Origin: an uncultured Collinsella sp.
GTDB taxonomy: Bacteria > Actinomycetota > Coriobacteriia > Coriobacteriales > Coriobacteriaceae
Reading direction: 5' to 3'
Length of the DNA stretch: 20,078 nt
NCBI GenBank assembly: GCA_900552185.1
Contig: URYT01000011.1
Coordinates: 1 to 20,078 of the forward strand
In this document: piece by piece, positions 14,353 to 20,078 of the stretch
Layout of the letters: each line of letters begins with the position of its first letter
Position numbering within the stretch: the stretch's first letter is position 1
Position numbers and translations under genes: made by a program
The notes under the pieces: generated by a model
Database searches by the model: none
What the model saw: the letters and a program-made list of their open reading frames with translations, nothing else
What the model was told of the DNA's origin: nothing

Positions 14353-15417
14353 CTAGAGACCCAGAAGGGCACACATAACGGCCTTGATGGTGTGCTGACG
14401 GTTCTCTGCCTCACGGAAGATGACCGAAGCGTTGGCCTCAAAGCACTCGTCGGCAATCTCGAAACCCTCGGTGATGATCTCGCGATGAAGGTCATTCTTG
14501 CACTGGTCGAGGAGCATCTTGCCAACACGGTGATCCGCGTTGTGGACAGAGGGAAGCTCATGCATGCAGAAGATGTCGGGATTGTTGGTGCGCTTGCACA
14601 GCTCGCTGGTGACGCGATAGGGGTACAGAGACTCGGCATCGCCCAACCAGGAGTTGTAGTCGTCGGGATCCAGAACCTCTTCTCCGCACTCGGGGTTGAT
14701 GTAGCGCCACTCCTCGGTAACGATAACGTCAACGCCATCCAGGGCATCGAGGTCAGAGGTGATGGTAAAGGTCCTATTGGGAGCGTACTTGGCGTAGCAG
14801 GCCTCCACCTCTTCGATCATTTCCTTGCACATCTGATGACGGAGGTCGTCGGGGCCGATGGCGAGGAAGTCCATGTCGAGCATAGCGCACAGACGGCCAT
14901 ACCACACTGGGGCGCCGGCGCAGTTGCCAACGAAAGCCATCTTCTTGCCGCGGCTCGTACGCAGACCGCCCCATTGCTCTTCCATCGTAAGAGCGTCAGC
15001 GAGCATCTGAGTCGGGTGATCGCCGAGAGTAAGGGCATTGATGACCGGGATGTCAACCAGGTCGGCGACGTCATAGAGGAACTGCTCGTCCTTCTGTGCG
15101 CGGTAGACGATGAGATCGTACATGCCGTTAAAGACGCGCATGGCATCCTTGACGGTCTCGCAGTCACCCATGTGGGAGTTGGTCAGATAAGTAAAGCCCA
15201 TGCCCAAATCATTGCAGGAGGTCTCGAATGCGCAACGAGTACGGGTCGAGCCCCACTCAAAGTTGGCGAGGACGTTTTTGCCGGGGAAGTAGCGCTGGTC
15301 GACACCAGACTTCTTCTGAGCCTTAAGGTTCCAGGCAAGATCGATGAGATAGCGGAAATCCTCGGAGGAGAGATCATGGATGTTGATGTAGTCGCGACCG
15401 CGGAGGCTGTTGTTCAT
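14353..15417 (-). CDS. Ornithine/putrescine carbamoyltransferase-like protein
   Basis: A 354-residue transcarbamylase. The carbamoyl-phosphate side is intact: STRTR (residues 57-61) and HPTQ (134-137), with MYDLIVYRA at about 99-107 as in ornithine transcarbamylase and a C-terminal FREAENR. The amino-acceptor side is not standard. The HCLP loop reads HELP (286-289), and the ornithine-specific SMG loop after 'TdvW' is replaced by TEEWRYINPE. It probably transfers or releases a carbamoyl group from a ureido amine, like putrescine carbamoyltransferase in agmatine catabolism, but the acceptor is uncertain. The start at 15417 has GGAA 7 bases upstream; an upstream ATG at 15477 would add a hydrophobic, unlikely extension. 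It follows the deiminase gene by 123 bp. Confidence 0.82.
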   Translation of the reverse strand: MNNSLRGRDYINIHDLSSEDFRYLIDLAWNLKAQKKSGVDQRYFPGKNVLANFEWGSTRTRCAFETSCNDLGMGFTYLTNSHMGDCETVKDAMRVFNGMYDLIVYRAQKDEQFLYDVADLVDIPVINALTLGDHPTQMLADALTMEEQWGGLRTSRGKKMAFVGNCAGAPVWYGRLCAMLDMDFLAIGPDDLRHQMCKEMIEEVEACYAKYAPNRTFTITSDLDALDGVDVIVTEEWRYINPECGEEVLDPDDYNSWLGDAESLYPYRVTSELCKRTNNPDIFCMHELPSVHNADHRVGKMLLDQCKNDLHREIITEGFEIADECFEANASVIFREAENRQHTIKAVMCALLGL

Positions 15418-15462
15418 GCCTATTTCCTTTCGAATTATTATCAAAATTATTGTTAAATGTGT

Positions 15463-15492
15463 CCCCGAGGAAAACACGGATATCCCTCGGGG
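15463..15492 (-). promoter_or_regulatory. Intercistronic hairpin between deiminase and carbamoyltransferase genes
   Basis: CCCCGAGG (15463-15470) pairs perfectly with CCTCGGGG (15485-15492) around a 14-base loop. No T-tract follows on the minus strand. It may be a processing or stability hairpin, or a partial terminator that sets the ratio of the two enzymes. A smaller stem, AGAGC/GCTCT (15519-15532), lies right after the deiminase stop. Confidence 0.4.
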
Positions 15493-15540
15493 AGCGGTAC
15501 ATGTGGCGCCTAAGCCAAAGAGCGCAGGCTCTAAGGCTCA

Positions 15541-16779
15541 CTAACGACTGGCCGCCACGTCCTTAGTCCAGCAGTGCACGCCGCCGCCGGACAGGTTAAG
15601 CGCGAGGGAATCAATCATGATGACCTTGCGATCGGGGAAGCAGCTCTCAAGAACTGCCTTGGCCTGCTCATCCTTCTCTTTCACGACCTCGCTCATGCCC
15701 TCGTGGTAATAACGCTGGCCAAGAACGACGCCGTTGCAAATCAGGAAGTTGCAGTAGCTCGCTGCGGCGTAGAAGTGGACGGGGCCCTCGGGCCAGGGGG
15801 TGCCATCCATAAACTTGCCGCCCATTTCGTCGATGAAGCCCTTATAGAGCTCGTAATCTTCATCGCCAGGGGCGATAACGACTTCAATAGGCTCGGCGGT
15901 GGGCATACGAACGATCTCGAAGGGCTTGCCCTCCCAGTCCGTTTCGTTGCTCAGGATCTCATAGGCTGCCTCAATGCGGCGACGAGACTCTGCTCCAGCC
16001 TTGCTCGAGGCTGCCTCTTCATCGGACACCTCGGCAAGAAGAATCTTGTTCGGAGTGATAAAGCGACACATCTCATCAATGTGAGCTGCAAAGCTCATGC
16101 CAAAGACGGGAGTTCCGTCTTCCTTCTCGTCGAGGATGCCCAGTCGATAGTCGTCGTCCTCGAGCATAGGCTGCGGAAGCCAGATAACCTTGTTGAGGTT
16201 GTAGATGCGCTTATACTCGGCCTCTACTTCCTCTTTCGTGAACTCGGGATTACGCTTGCGGCATTCCGTGTCCTCGATGGCGATCAGAGTGCCGTGACCG
16301 TCAAACTCGCGGTCGCCGCCCTCCGAAACCATTTCGGAATTGACGATATCGAAGCAACCGAGCGCAACCGCCATGTGAACGGCTGCCTTACGTGCGGACT
16401 GGCACTCCGGGGAGTTCTTGTCCCACACGCCGTAATAGGTCCAAGCGGGGTTGACCATATAAGAATGGCCCTTGTCGTCGACCATGATGCTGGGACCGTT
16501 GTCGCGGACATAGAAGTTGGAGTCTTCGAACTGCGTGATCTCGATGCGATCGAGATCAACCCCCTCCTCCTTCAGGCGCGAGCAAGCCTCCTCATAGGAG
16601 CCGGGGGTGCCGCAATTGAGGTTGACCGTAACGTCGCCATACTCGAGCAGAGCCTTGATCACGTCAACGCAGGGCTGGCGGTTATCGTAGCCCTCTGCAC
16701 GGATGTAATCGGGAAGCCATGTCACATAGACGTTGGAGCGCTTCTCGAACTCGCCCGGCATACGATAGTTCTCGTACAT
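15541..16779 (-). CDS. aguA: Agmatine deiminase family protein (PAD_porph)
   Basis: A 412-residue guanidino-group-modifying enzyme expected to hydrolyse a guanidino compound to a ureido compound plus ammonia. The catalytic set of the agmatine deiminase family is complete: Asp93 in YVRDNGPS, Glu153 in SEGGDREFDGHG, His233 and Asp235 in HIDEMCRF, and Cys403 in GGGVHCWTK. The N-terminal RMPGEFE also matches. Differences are the residues after the EGG glutamate, a Tyr where agmatine deiminases have Trp (WVRD), and an insert of about 18 residues (about 206-228) just before HID, making it longer than the usual 370 or so. Agmatine is therefore likely but not certain. The start at 16779 has GGAAGGA 6 bases upstream, and upstream in-frame ATGs lie in the operator region. 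It is the first gene of the minus-strand set. Confidence 0.85.
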   Translation of the reverse strand: MYENYRMPGEFEKRSNVYVTWLPDYIRAEGYDNRQPCVDVIKALLEYGDVTVNLNCGTPGSYEEACSRLKEEGVDLDRIEITQFEDSNFYVRDNGPSIMVDDKGHSYMVNPAWTYYGVWDKNSPECQSARKAAVHMAVALGCFDIVNSEMVSEGGDREFDGHGTLIAIEDTECRKRNPEFTKEEVEAEYKRIYNLNKVIWLPQPMLEDDDYRLGILDEKEDGTPVFGMSFAAHIDEMCRFITPNKILLAEVSDEEAASSKAGAESRRRIEAAYEILSNETDWEGKPFEIVRMPTAEPIEVVIAPGDEDYELYKGFIDEMGGKFMDGTPWPEGPVHFYAAASYCNFLICNGVVLGQRYYHEGMSEVVKEKDEQAKAVLESCFPDRKVIMIDSLALNLSGGGVHCWTKDVAASR

Positions 16780-16861
16780 GGTTGGTCCTTCCGTCGGGTT
16801 TCCCGCGATGCTGTCCGGCCGCGACAATAGCGGGGTTTCACCTGCTATAGTACTACTATAC

Positions 16862-16875
16862 CTACCGTTCGGTAG
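16862..16875. promoter_or_regulatory. TetR-type operator candidate, site 1
   Basis: CTACCG-TT-CGGTAG is a perfect palindrome apart from its two-base centre. It lies between the divergent deiminase and TetR genes, next to a minus-strand TATAGT -10 candidate (plus-strand ACTATA at about 16854-16859). With the preceding C it fits CCTACCG-N3-GGTA, shared with 19038-19051. Confidence 0.6.
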
Positions 16876-16910
16876 ATAATTTTGAATAATTGCCGCTCGC
16901 CTACTGATAC

Positions 16911-16926
16911 ATACCGTTCGCCGTAT
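16911..16926. promoter_or_regulatory. TetR-type operator candidate, site 2 (imperfect)
   Basis: ATACCGTTCGCCGTAT repeats the TACCGTTCG core of site 1 and is itself an imperfect palindrome. It abuts a plus-strand TATAGT (16926-16931) that could be the -10 box of the regulator gene, suggesting autoregulation. Confidence 0.45.
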
Positions 16927-17003
16927 ATAGTGGTCATGTTTGGACACGAATTGATGTTCCGTTGCCATCCTTAATAATGTTGGTAGTGCGGAAGTGATTT
17001 GCA

Positions 17004-17582
17004 ATGGAGAAATGCAGCGTGAGCACAAGAAAAAAAATATTGGACGCAATGTACGATCTTGTGGCAGAAGTCGGTTATGACAAAGCGTCTATCGGAAAGA
17101 TTTGCGACTTTGTCGGTATATCCAAGCCGTCGGTGTACTACTACTTTCCCTCAAAAGAGGAGATTTTCACTACGCTCTTGGACAGCATGTTTCCGACCAT
17201 TGACTATCAGCGCGACTACTCGCTAATAGTCGATAGGGACGGGTTCAAGGCCGCGCTTATCGAGCTCGGCAATTCAGTTATAGGTGGCTATCGAAGCGAT
17301 GAAAAGCGCCGGCGCGTGCTGGCCGAGGTTAGCGTTCAAGCAAATCGAATTCCTGCAGTTCAGGAACGTCAAGCGACGGCGACCAAACGAACCATGGATG
17401 CGCTTAAAGACATCCTTCTTCATGGTGTAGAGATTGGCGCGTTTTCCGATAGCGCCGACGTAATGCTCTACGTACAAATTCTTTATACCGTTCTGGAGGG
17501 AGCAAGCAATACGGTCGCTCAAGGTGAGGATATTGATGAGAAAGCGGTTTGGGCGGGAATAGTCGAGCTTATGTTCAAATAA
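17004..17582 (+). CDS. TetR/AcrR family transcriptional regulator
   Basis: A 192-residue regulator. Residues 8-55 form the TetR helix-turn-helix: TRKKILDAMYDLVAEVGYDK, then ASIGKICDFVGISKPSVYYYF, then PSKEEIF, all close to the family consensus. The C-terminal ligand/dimer domain is all-helical and not recognisable as a subfamily. The start at 17004 has GGAAG 8 bases upstream; GTG 17019 with GGAG upstream is an alternative. It is divergent from the deiminase gene across a 224-bp region with two palindromes, and faces the second MFS gene across a bidirectional terminator. Most TetR proteins repress neighbours and release on binding a small molecule, here plausibly the guanidino substrate or an amine. 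Confidence 0.9.
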   Translation: MEKCSVSTRKKILDAMYDLVAEVGYDKASIGKICDFVGISKPSVYYYFPSKEEIFTTLLDSMFPTIDYQRDYSLIVDRDGFKAALIELGNSVIGGYRSDEKRRRVLAEVSVQANRIPAVQERQATATKRTMDALKDILLHGVEIGAFSDSADVMLYVQILYTVLEGASNTVAQGEDIDEKAVWAGIVELMFK

Positions 17583-17643
17583 ACCAGCCAAGCTGAAGCG
17601 CATGTTGGCACCCATGGTGCCTGCGGGCAACCTTTAAAACGAA

Positions 17644-17685
17644 AACAGGGGTCGACTCCAGTCTGGCTTGGAGTCGACCCCTGTT
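17644..17685. terminator. Bidirectional terminator between TetR and second MFS gene
   Basis: AACAGGGGTCGACTCCA (17644-17660) is perfectly complementary to 17669-17685, a 17-bp stem with an eight-base loop. It lies between the convergent TetR and MFS copy 2 genes. A-rich sequence precedes it on the plus strand (T-rich when read from the minus strand), favouring termination of the MFS transcript. Confidence 0.8.
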
Positions 17686-17720
17686 GCATGGCAATCTATG
17701 CCGATGCAAATCGGCGCTTA

Positions 17721-19001
17721 TTACTTTTCAGCAGCCTTATTGAGAAAGCCGGAAACGATAGCAAACGCAGCAATCATAAGGTTGCAGGCAATGCAGAAGA
17801 TAAATACTCCCTGGAATGACCCTGCCATGCCGTAAACCTTCATCATGACCGGCATTCCAAAAGCACCGACGACATAGCCCGCTGAGCAAACGATCGAATA
17901 GATCCTTCCAAAATCGCGTGATCCAAAGAGCGAGAGGAGAAGCATCGGCATTGCGGTTCCAACGATGGCGAACATGACATCGTTTACACCAGCTGCAATG
18001 ATGGAAACGGTCTCATTGCTTCCGCCAATGATAAGAAGCAGGAATGAAAGAATGCTGACACCTGTCCATGCGACCGTTGCTTTAATAGCGCCAAGCTTGT
18101 CGCATGTTTTGCCCACGAAGGGATTTAGGAAGATATCGGAGAGTGAAGCTGCCGAGACCATTAAGCTTCCTACGATAGGATTGAAACCGACCTCGCTTGC
18201 ATAGGTTGGAAACAGCTGGTTCATGCAGCAGGTGAGCTGCGCCACGCAAAGCAAGAGGACACAGAGAATAAAAGACGGCGTTTTCGCGGCATCGCGGAGT
18301 GCCATGCCCGAAAGGACATCTTCCTGCTCATCGGCGCTGCAGCTCTCATGGGTTTCGGAGGCGGTCTCTCCGTACGGAAGCATATTGCGATCAGAGGGGT
18401 TAAGGCGAATGATAAATGCGCTTGCAGGCAAAATCATAGCTGCAGAAACGGCCGCAAGCACGATGTATCCCGTACGCCAGCCTTGCTGCTCGATGACCAG
18501 CGTAATGACAGGACTCAATAACAGCGTGCAGAGAGAATTAACGCCCCAAGCGAGGCCGATGGCGAGACCGGACGATTTGCTGAACCATTGGTCAATGACA
18601 TCGGACATGCAGACGCCCGTTGTAAACGAAAAGCAGATGCCGATCACTGCGGCGGAGACGGTGAACATCCAGACCTCGGTGTAGAACGCCATTGCGGCGC
18701 CGGCGGCAATAAGGACGAGTTCAATGCAAATATGCCATGGTTTGCCGATTACTTTTGGAATGAAGCGACTCAAAAGCGGAAGCCCAAGCGCAAGGCCAAG
18801 AAGAATCGCGGTGAAATAGAAAGAAAAAGAAGTGTAGTCAAAGCCCAGATCTTCACATACTGGAGCAACGAATGAGCCGGCAATAATGCTATATGTGCCA
18901 GTTGTTCCGGCGGACATTAAGCCGAGCGCAATAACGACGACCCAAGCAAATGCGCCGCTTTCACGGAGACAATCTTTTTTGGCTGGTGTGGTGAGAGTCA
19001 T
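17721..19001 (-). CDS. MFS transporter (oxalate/formate antiporter-like), copy 2
   Basis: A 426-residue, twelve-helix carrier that is plainly a paralogue of copy 1 (13076-14341). It has the same VIALGLMSAGTTGTYSIIAG start, SRFIPKVIGKPWHICIELV, FTTGVCMSDVIDQWFSKSSG, RTGYIVLAAVSAAMILPAS, TYASEVGFNPIVGSLMVSAA and VYGMAGSFQGVFIFCIACN near the end. By eye, roughly two thirds of positions are identical, with most differences in the central loop and the termini. GGAG lies 5 bases before the ATG. A palindrome like TetR site 1 sits 37-50 bases upstream, so it probably shares control with the deiminase set although it is transcribed alone. Substrate is inferred from context only. Confidence 0.88.
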   Translation of the reverse strand: MTLTTPAKKDCLRESGAFAWVVVIALGLMSAGTTGTYSIIAGSFVAPVCEDLGFDYTSFSFYFTAILLGLALGLPLLSRFIPKVIGKPWHICIELVLIAAGAAMAFYTEVWMFTVSAAVIGICFSFTTGVCMSDVIDQWFSKSSGLAIGLAWGVNSLCTLLLSPVITLVIEQQGWRTGYIVLAAVSAAMILPASAFIIRLNPSDRNMLPYGETASETHESCSADEQEDVLSGMALRDAAKTPSFILCVLLLCVAQLTCCMNQLFPTYASEVGFNPIVGSLMVSAASLSDIFLNPFVGKTCDKLGAIKATVAWTGVSILSFLLLIIGGSNETVSIIAAGVNDVMFAIVGTAMPMLLLSLFGSRDFGRIYSIVCSAGYVVGAFGMPVMMKVYGMAGSFQGVFIFCIACNLMIAAFAIVSGFLNKAAEK

Positions 19002-19037
19002 GGTTGCTCCATTTCTATCGGCAATACATCCTATATG

Positions 19038-19051
19038 CCTACCGATAGGTA
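19038..19051. promoter_or_regulatory. TetR-type operator candidate, site 3, upstream of MFS copy 2
   Basis: CCTACCGATAGGTA fits the pattern CCTACCG-N3-GGTA of site 1 (16861-16874). On the minus strand it follows directly after a TATATA -10 candidate of the MFS gene, a position suited to repression. Confidence 0.55.
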
Positions 19052-19195
19052 TATAAACTGTTAGCGCCGGGCGATTTTAGCCGCTAATAGTCAAACTATT
19101 TTGACCAATCCCGGTCACCGAATAATGGCCACCGTGCCTCCCCGCCGCCACTACGCTGGTGGTGCCAACACGCCGGCGTTAGGAGGACCATTGAG

Positions 19196-19553
19196 GTGAA
19201 CGAGAGACACGATGACCTACAGGAGATTATAGACGCGGCGCTCCGGGAGATGGCCGCGGAGGAGGGCGACGGGTTCGACCCGCAGGCATGTAACCTCGCG
19301 GAGTTCTGCAGGAGGACGGGGCTCACCCGCTCCCGTGCGAGGACGGTCAGGGCGCACGGGTTCAGGGCCCTGCCCCACGGGAACAGCGGGAGGAGGGCCG
19401 CGCCGGGCGTGCTCGCCGGCCACACCGGCCTGGTGGACGACCTCCTGCGGAAGGGCGTCACCAACTCGCAGGTGATATTCGAGCGGCTGCTCGGCCAGGG
19501 CTACGCCGGCGGCCTCACCACGGTGAAGACCTATATCGCCGCGCACCGGGACC
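19196..19553 (+). pseudogene. IS21-like transposase (IstA-type) N-terminal fragment, interrupted
   Basis: A GTG start at 19196 has AGGAGG 9 bases upstream. The frame reads a helix-turn-helix region (NLAEFCRRTGLTRSRARTVR), then LLRKGVTNSQVIFERLLGQG and TTVKTYIAAHRDL, which resembles the DNA-binding start of IS21-type transposases. Homology-like sequence stops near 19553, where the IS3-family element begins; the frame continues by chance to 19693. There is no catalytic domain and no IstB partner in view. GC is clearly higher than in the neighbouring MFS gene, indicating transfer. The family assignment is tentative. Confidence 0.5.
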
Positions 19554-20078
19554 TGGATTGGCAACACCTATTTGGACGATTCCGGGAGGGACAGCCCCGC
19601 TTCCCTGAACTCGACCGGCGACATGTAGCCCAGCGTCGAGTGGATCCTGAAGTTGTTGTACCAGTGCACGTAGTCCGAGAGCTTGGCCCGTAGCTCGCGC
19701 GTCGTGCCGAACGTCTCGCGGTGGACGAGCTCGGCCTTCAGTATCCTGTTGGTCGACTCGTCGACGGCGTTGTCGTAGGGGCAGCCCTTGGCCGACAGCG
19801 ACCTCTCTATGCCGAAGGCCTCGAGCATCAGGTCGATCTCGGCGTTGTCGAACTCGCTGCCGCGGTCCGTGTGGAATACCTCGATGTCCGAGATGGGGAA
19901 GGAGAGCGTCGCGAACGCCGACTTGACCAGCCGGGCGTCCTTCCTGGGCCCGGCGGAGTGACCGACGATCTCCCTGTTGTAGAGGTCGACGAGCAGGCAG
20001 ACGTAGTTCCACGAGGCCCCGACGCGCACGTAGGTCAGATCGCTGCATATATGGGTGCGCGGCGCCCTGCCGCCGAAG
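19554..20078 (-). mobile_element. IS3-family insertion sequence, one end (runs off the window)
   Basis: The element starts near TGGATTGGCAACACC at 19554, where the interrupted IS21-like frame loses its similarity, and contains the transposase below. IS3 elements usually end in TG/CA. The other end and any target duplication lie outside the window. Confidence 0.6.
19568..20078 (-). CDS. IS3-family transposase OrfB, C-terminal part (partial)
   Basis: The minus-strand frame is open from the window end to the stop at 19568, about 169 residues. It shows the rve integrase core: ICSDLTYV (first Asp), FHTDRGSEFDN (second Asp), then KGCPYDNAVDESTNRILKAE (catalytic Glu in DEST) and the typical ending DYVHWYNNFRIHSTLGYMSP. 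The complete DDE pattern and C-terminus suggest an intact active site, but the start and the OrfA helix-turn-helix protein lie beyond 20078. It is GC-rich, like the fragment it interrupts. Confidence 0.88.
   Translation of the reverse strand, partial: FGGRAPRTHICSDLTYVRVGASWNYVCLLVDLYNREIVGHSAGPRKDARLVKSAFATLSFPISDIEVFHTDRGSEFDNAEIDLMLEAFGIERSLSAKGCPYDNAVDESTNRILKAELVHRETFGTTRELRAKLSDYVHWYNNFRIHSTLGYMSPVEFREAGLSLPESSK

Noticed and set aside
14302..15456. Plus-strand open frame opposite the carbamoyltransferase
   Set aside because: No domain pattern or ribosome site; the opposite strand has conserved STRTR and HPTQ motifs.
16780..17049. N-terminal extension of the deiminase to the upstream ATG at 17049
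   Set aside because: It would overlap the TetR gene start and cross the operator region; family alignment and a strong ribosome site support 16779.

Overview
The window looks like the chromosome of a gut actinobacterium of the class Coriobacteriia, most likely Collinsella or a close relative. This is inferred from moderately high GC, Actinobacteria-like codon use and the mix of families (XRE/zinc-ribbon/TipAS fusion, NimA-like flavoprotein, LOG protein, MFS carriers of the oxalate/formate antiporter type). No rRNA or tRNA gene and no CRISPR array was seen.

Left part (1-3456): the tail of an ABC transporter ATPase overlaps its permease on the plus strand. They converge on three minus-strand genes: a two-TM potassium channel, a LOG-family phosphoribohydrolase and a CLC-type chloride channel. 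A repeat-rich divergent region (3457-3670) follows.

Middle part (3671-10423): an orphan hybrid sensor kinase with two extracytoplasmic solute-binding domains; a NimA-like flavoprotein; a strong bidirectional hairpin; then minus-strand MalY/PatB aminotransferase and TrmO tRNA methyltransferase; then a plus-strand XRE-zinc ribbon-TipAS regulator and a glutaredoxin.

Accessory, repeat-dense part (10424-13075): a 19-bp perfect hairpin repeated about 1.1 kb later, a 230-bp MITE-like element, a decayed reading frame resembling DUF1016 (YhcG-type) proteins, an orphan ribbon-helix-helix protein with its own operator-like repeats, a tRNA-dihydrouridine synthase, and a nested palindromic element of about 340 bp.

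Right part (13076-19052) is the most interesting. A minus-strand gene set runs from an agmatine-deiminase-family enzyme to an ornithine/putrescine-carbamoyltransferase-like enzyme to an MFS carrier, and ends at a clear terminator. A divergent TetR regulator lies beside the deiminase, and a second, paralogous MFS carrier lies beyond it. A palindrome of the form CCTACCG-N3-GGTA occurs in front of both the deiminase/TetR pair and the second carrier, so these genes probably form one TetR-controlled regulon. The expected chemistry is import of a guanidino compound, its deimination to a ureido compound, and phosphorolysis to an amine plus carbamoyl phosphate. Both enzymes depart from the known agmatine pathway at substrate-side positions, so the true substrate is open. 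No carbamate kinase is present in the window.

Right edge (about 19090-20078): GC-rich insertion-sequence material, with an IS21-like transposase start interrupted by an IS3-family transposase that runs out of the window.
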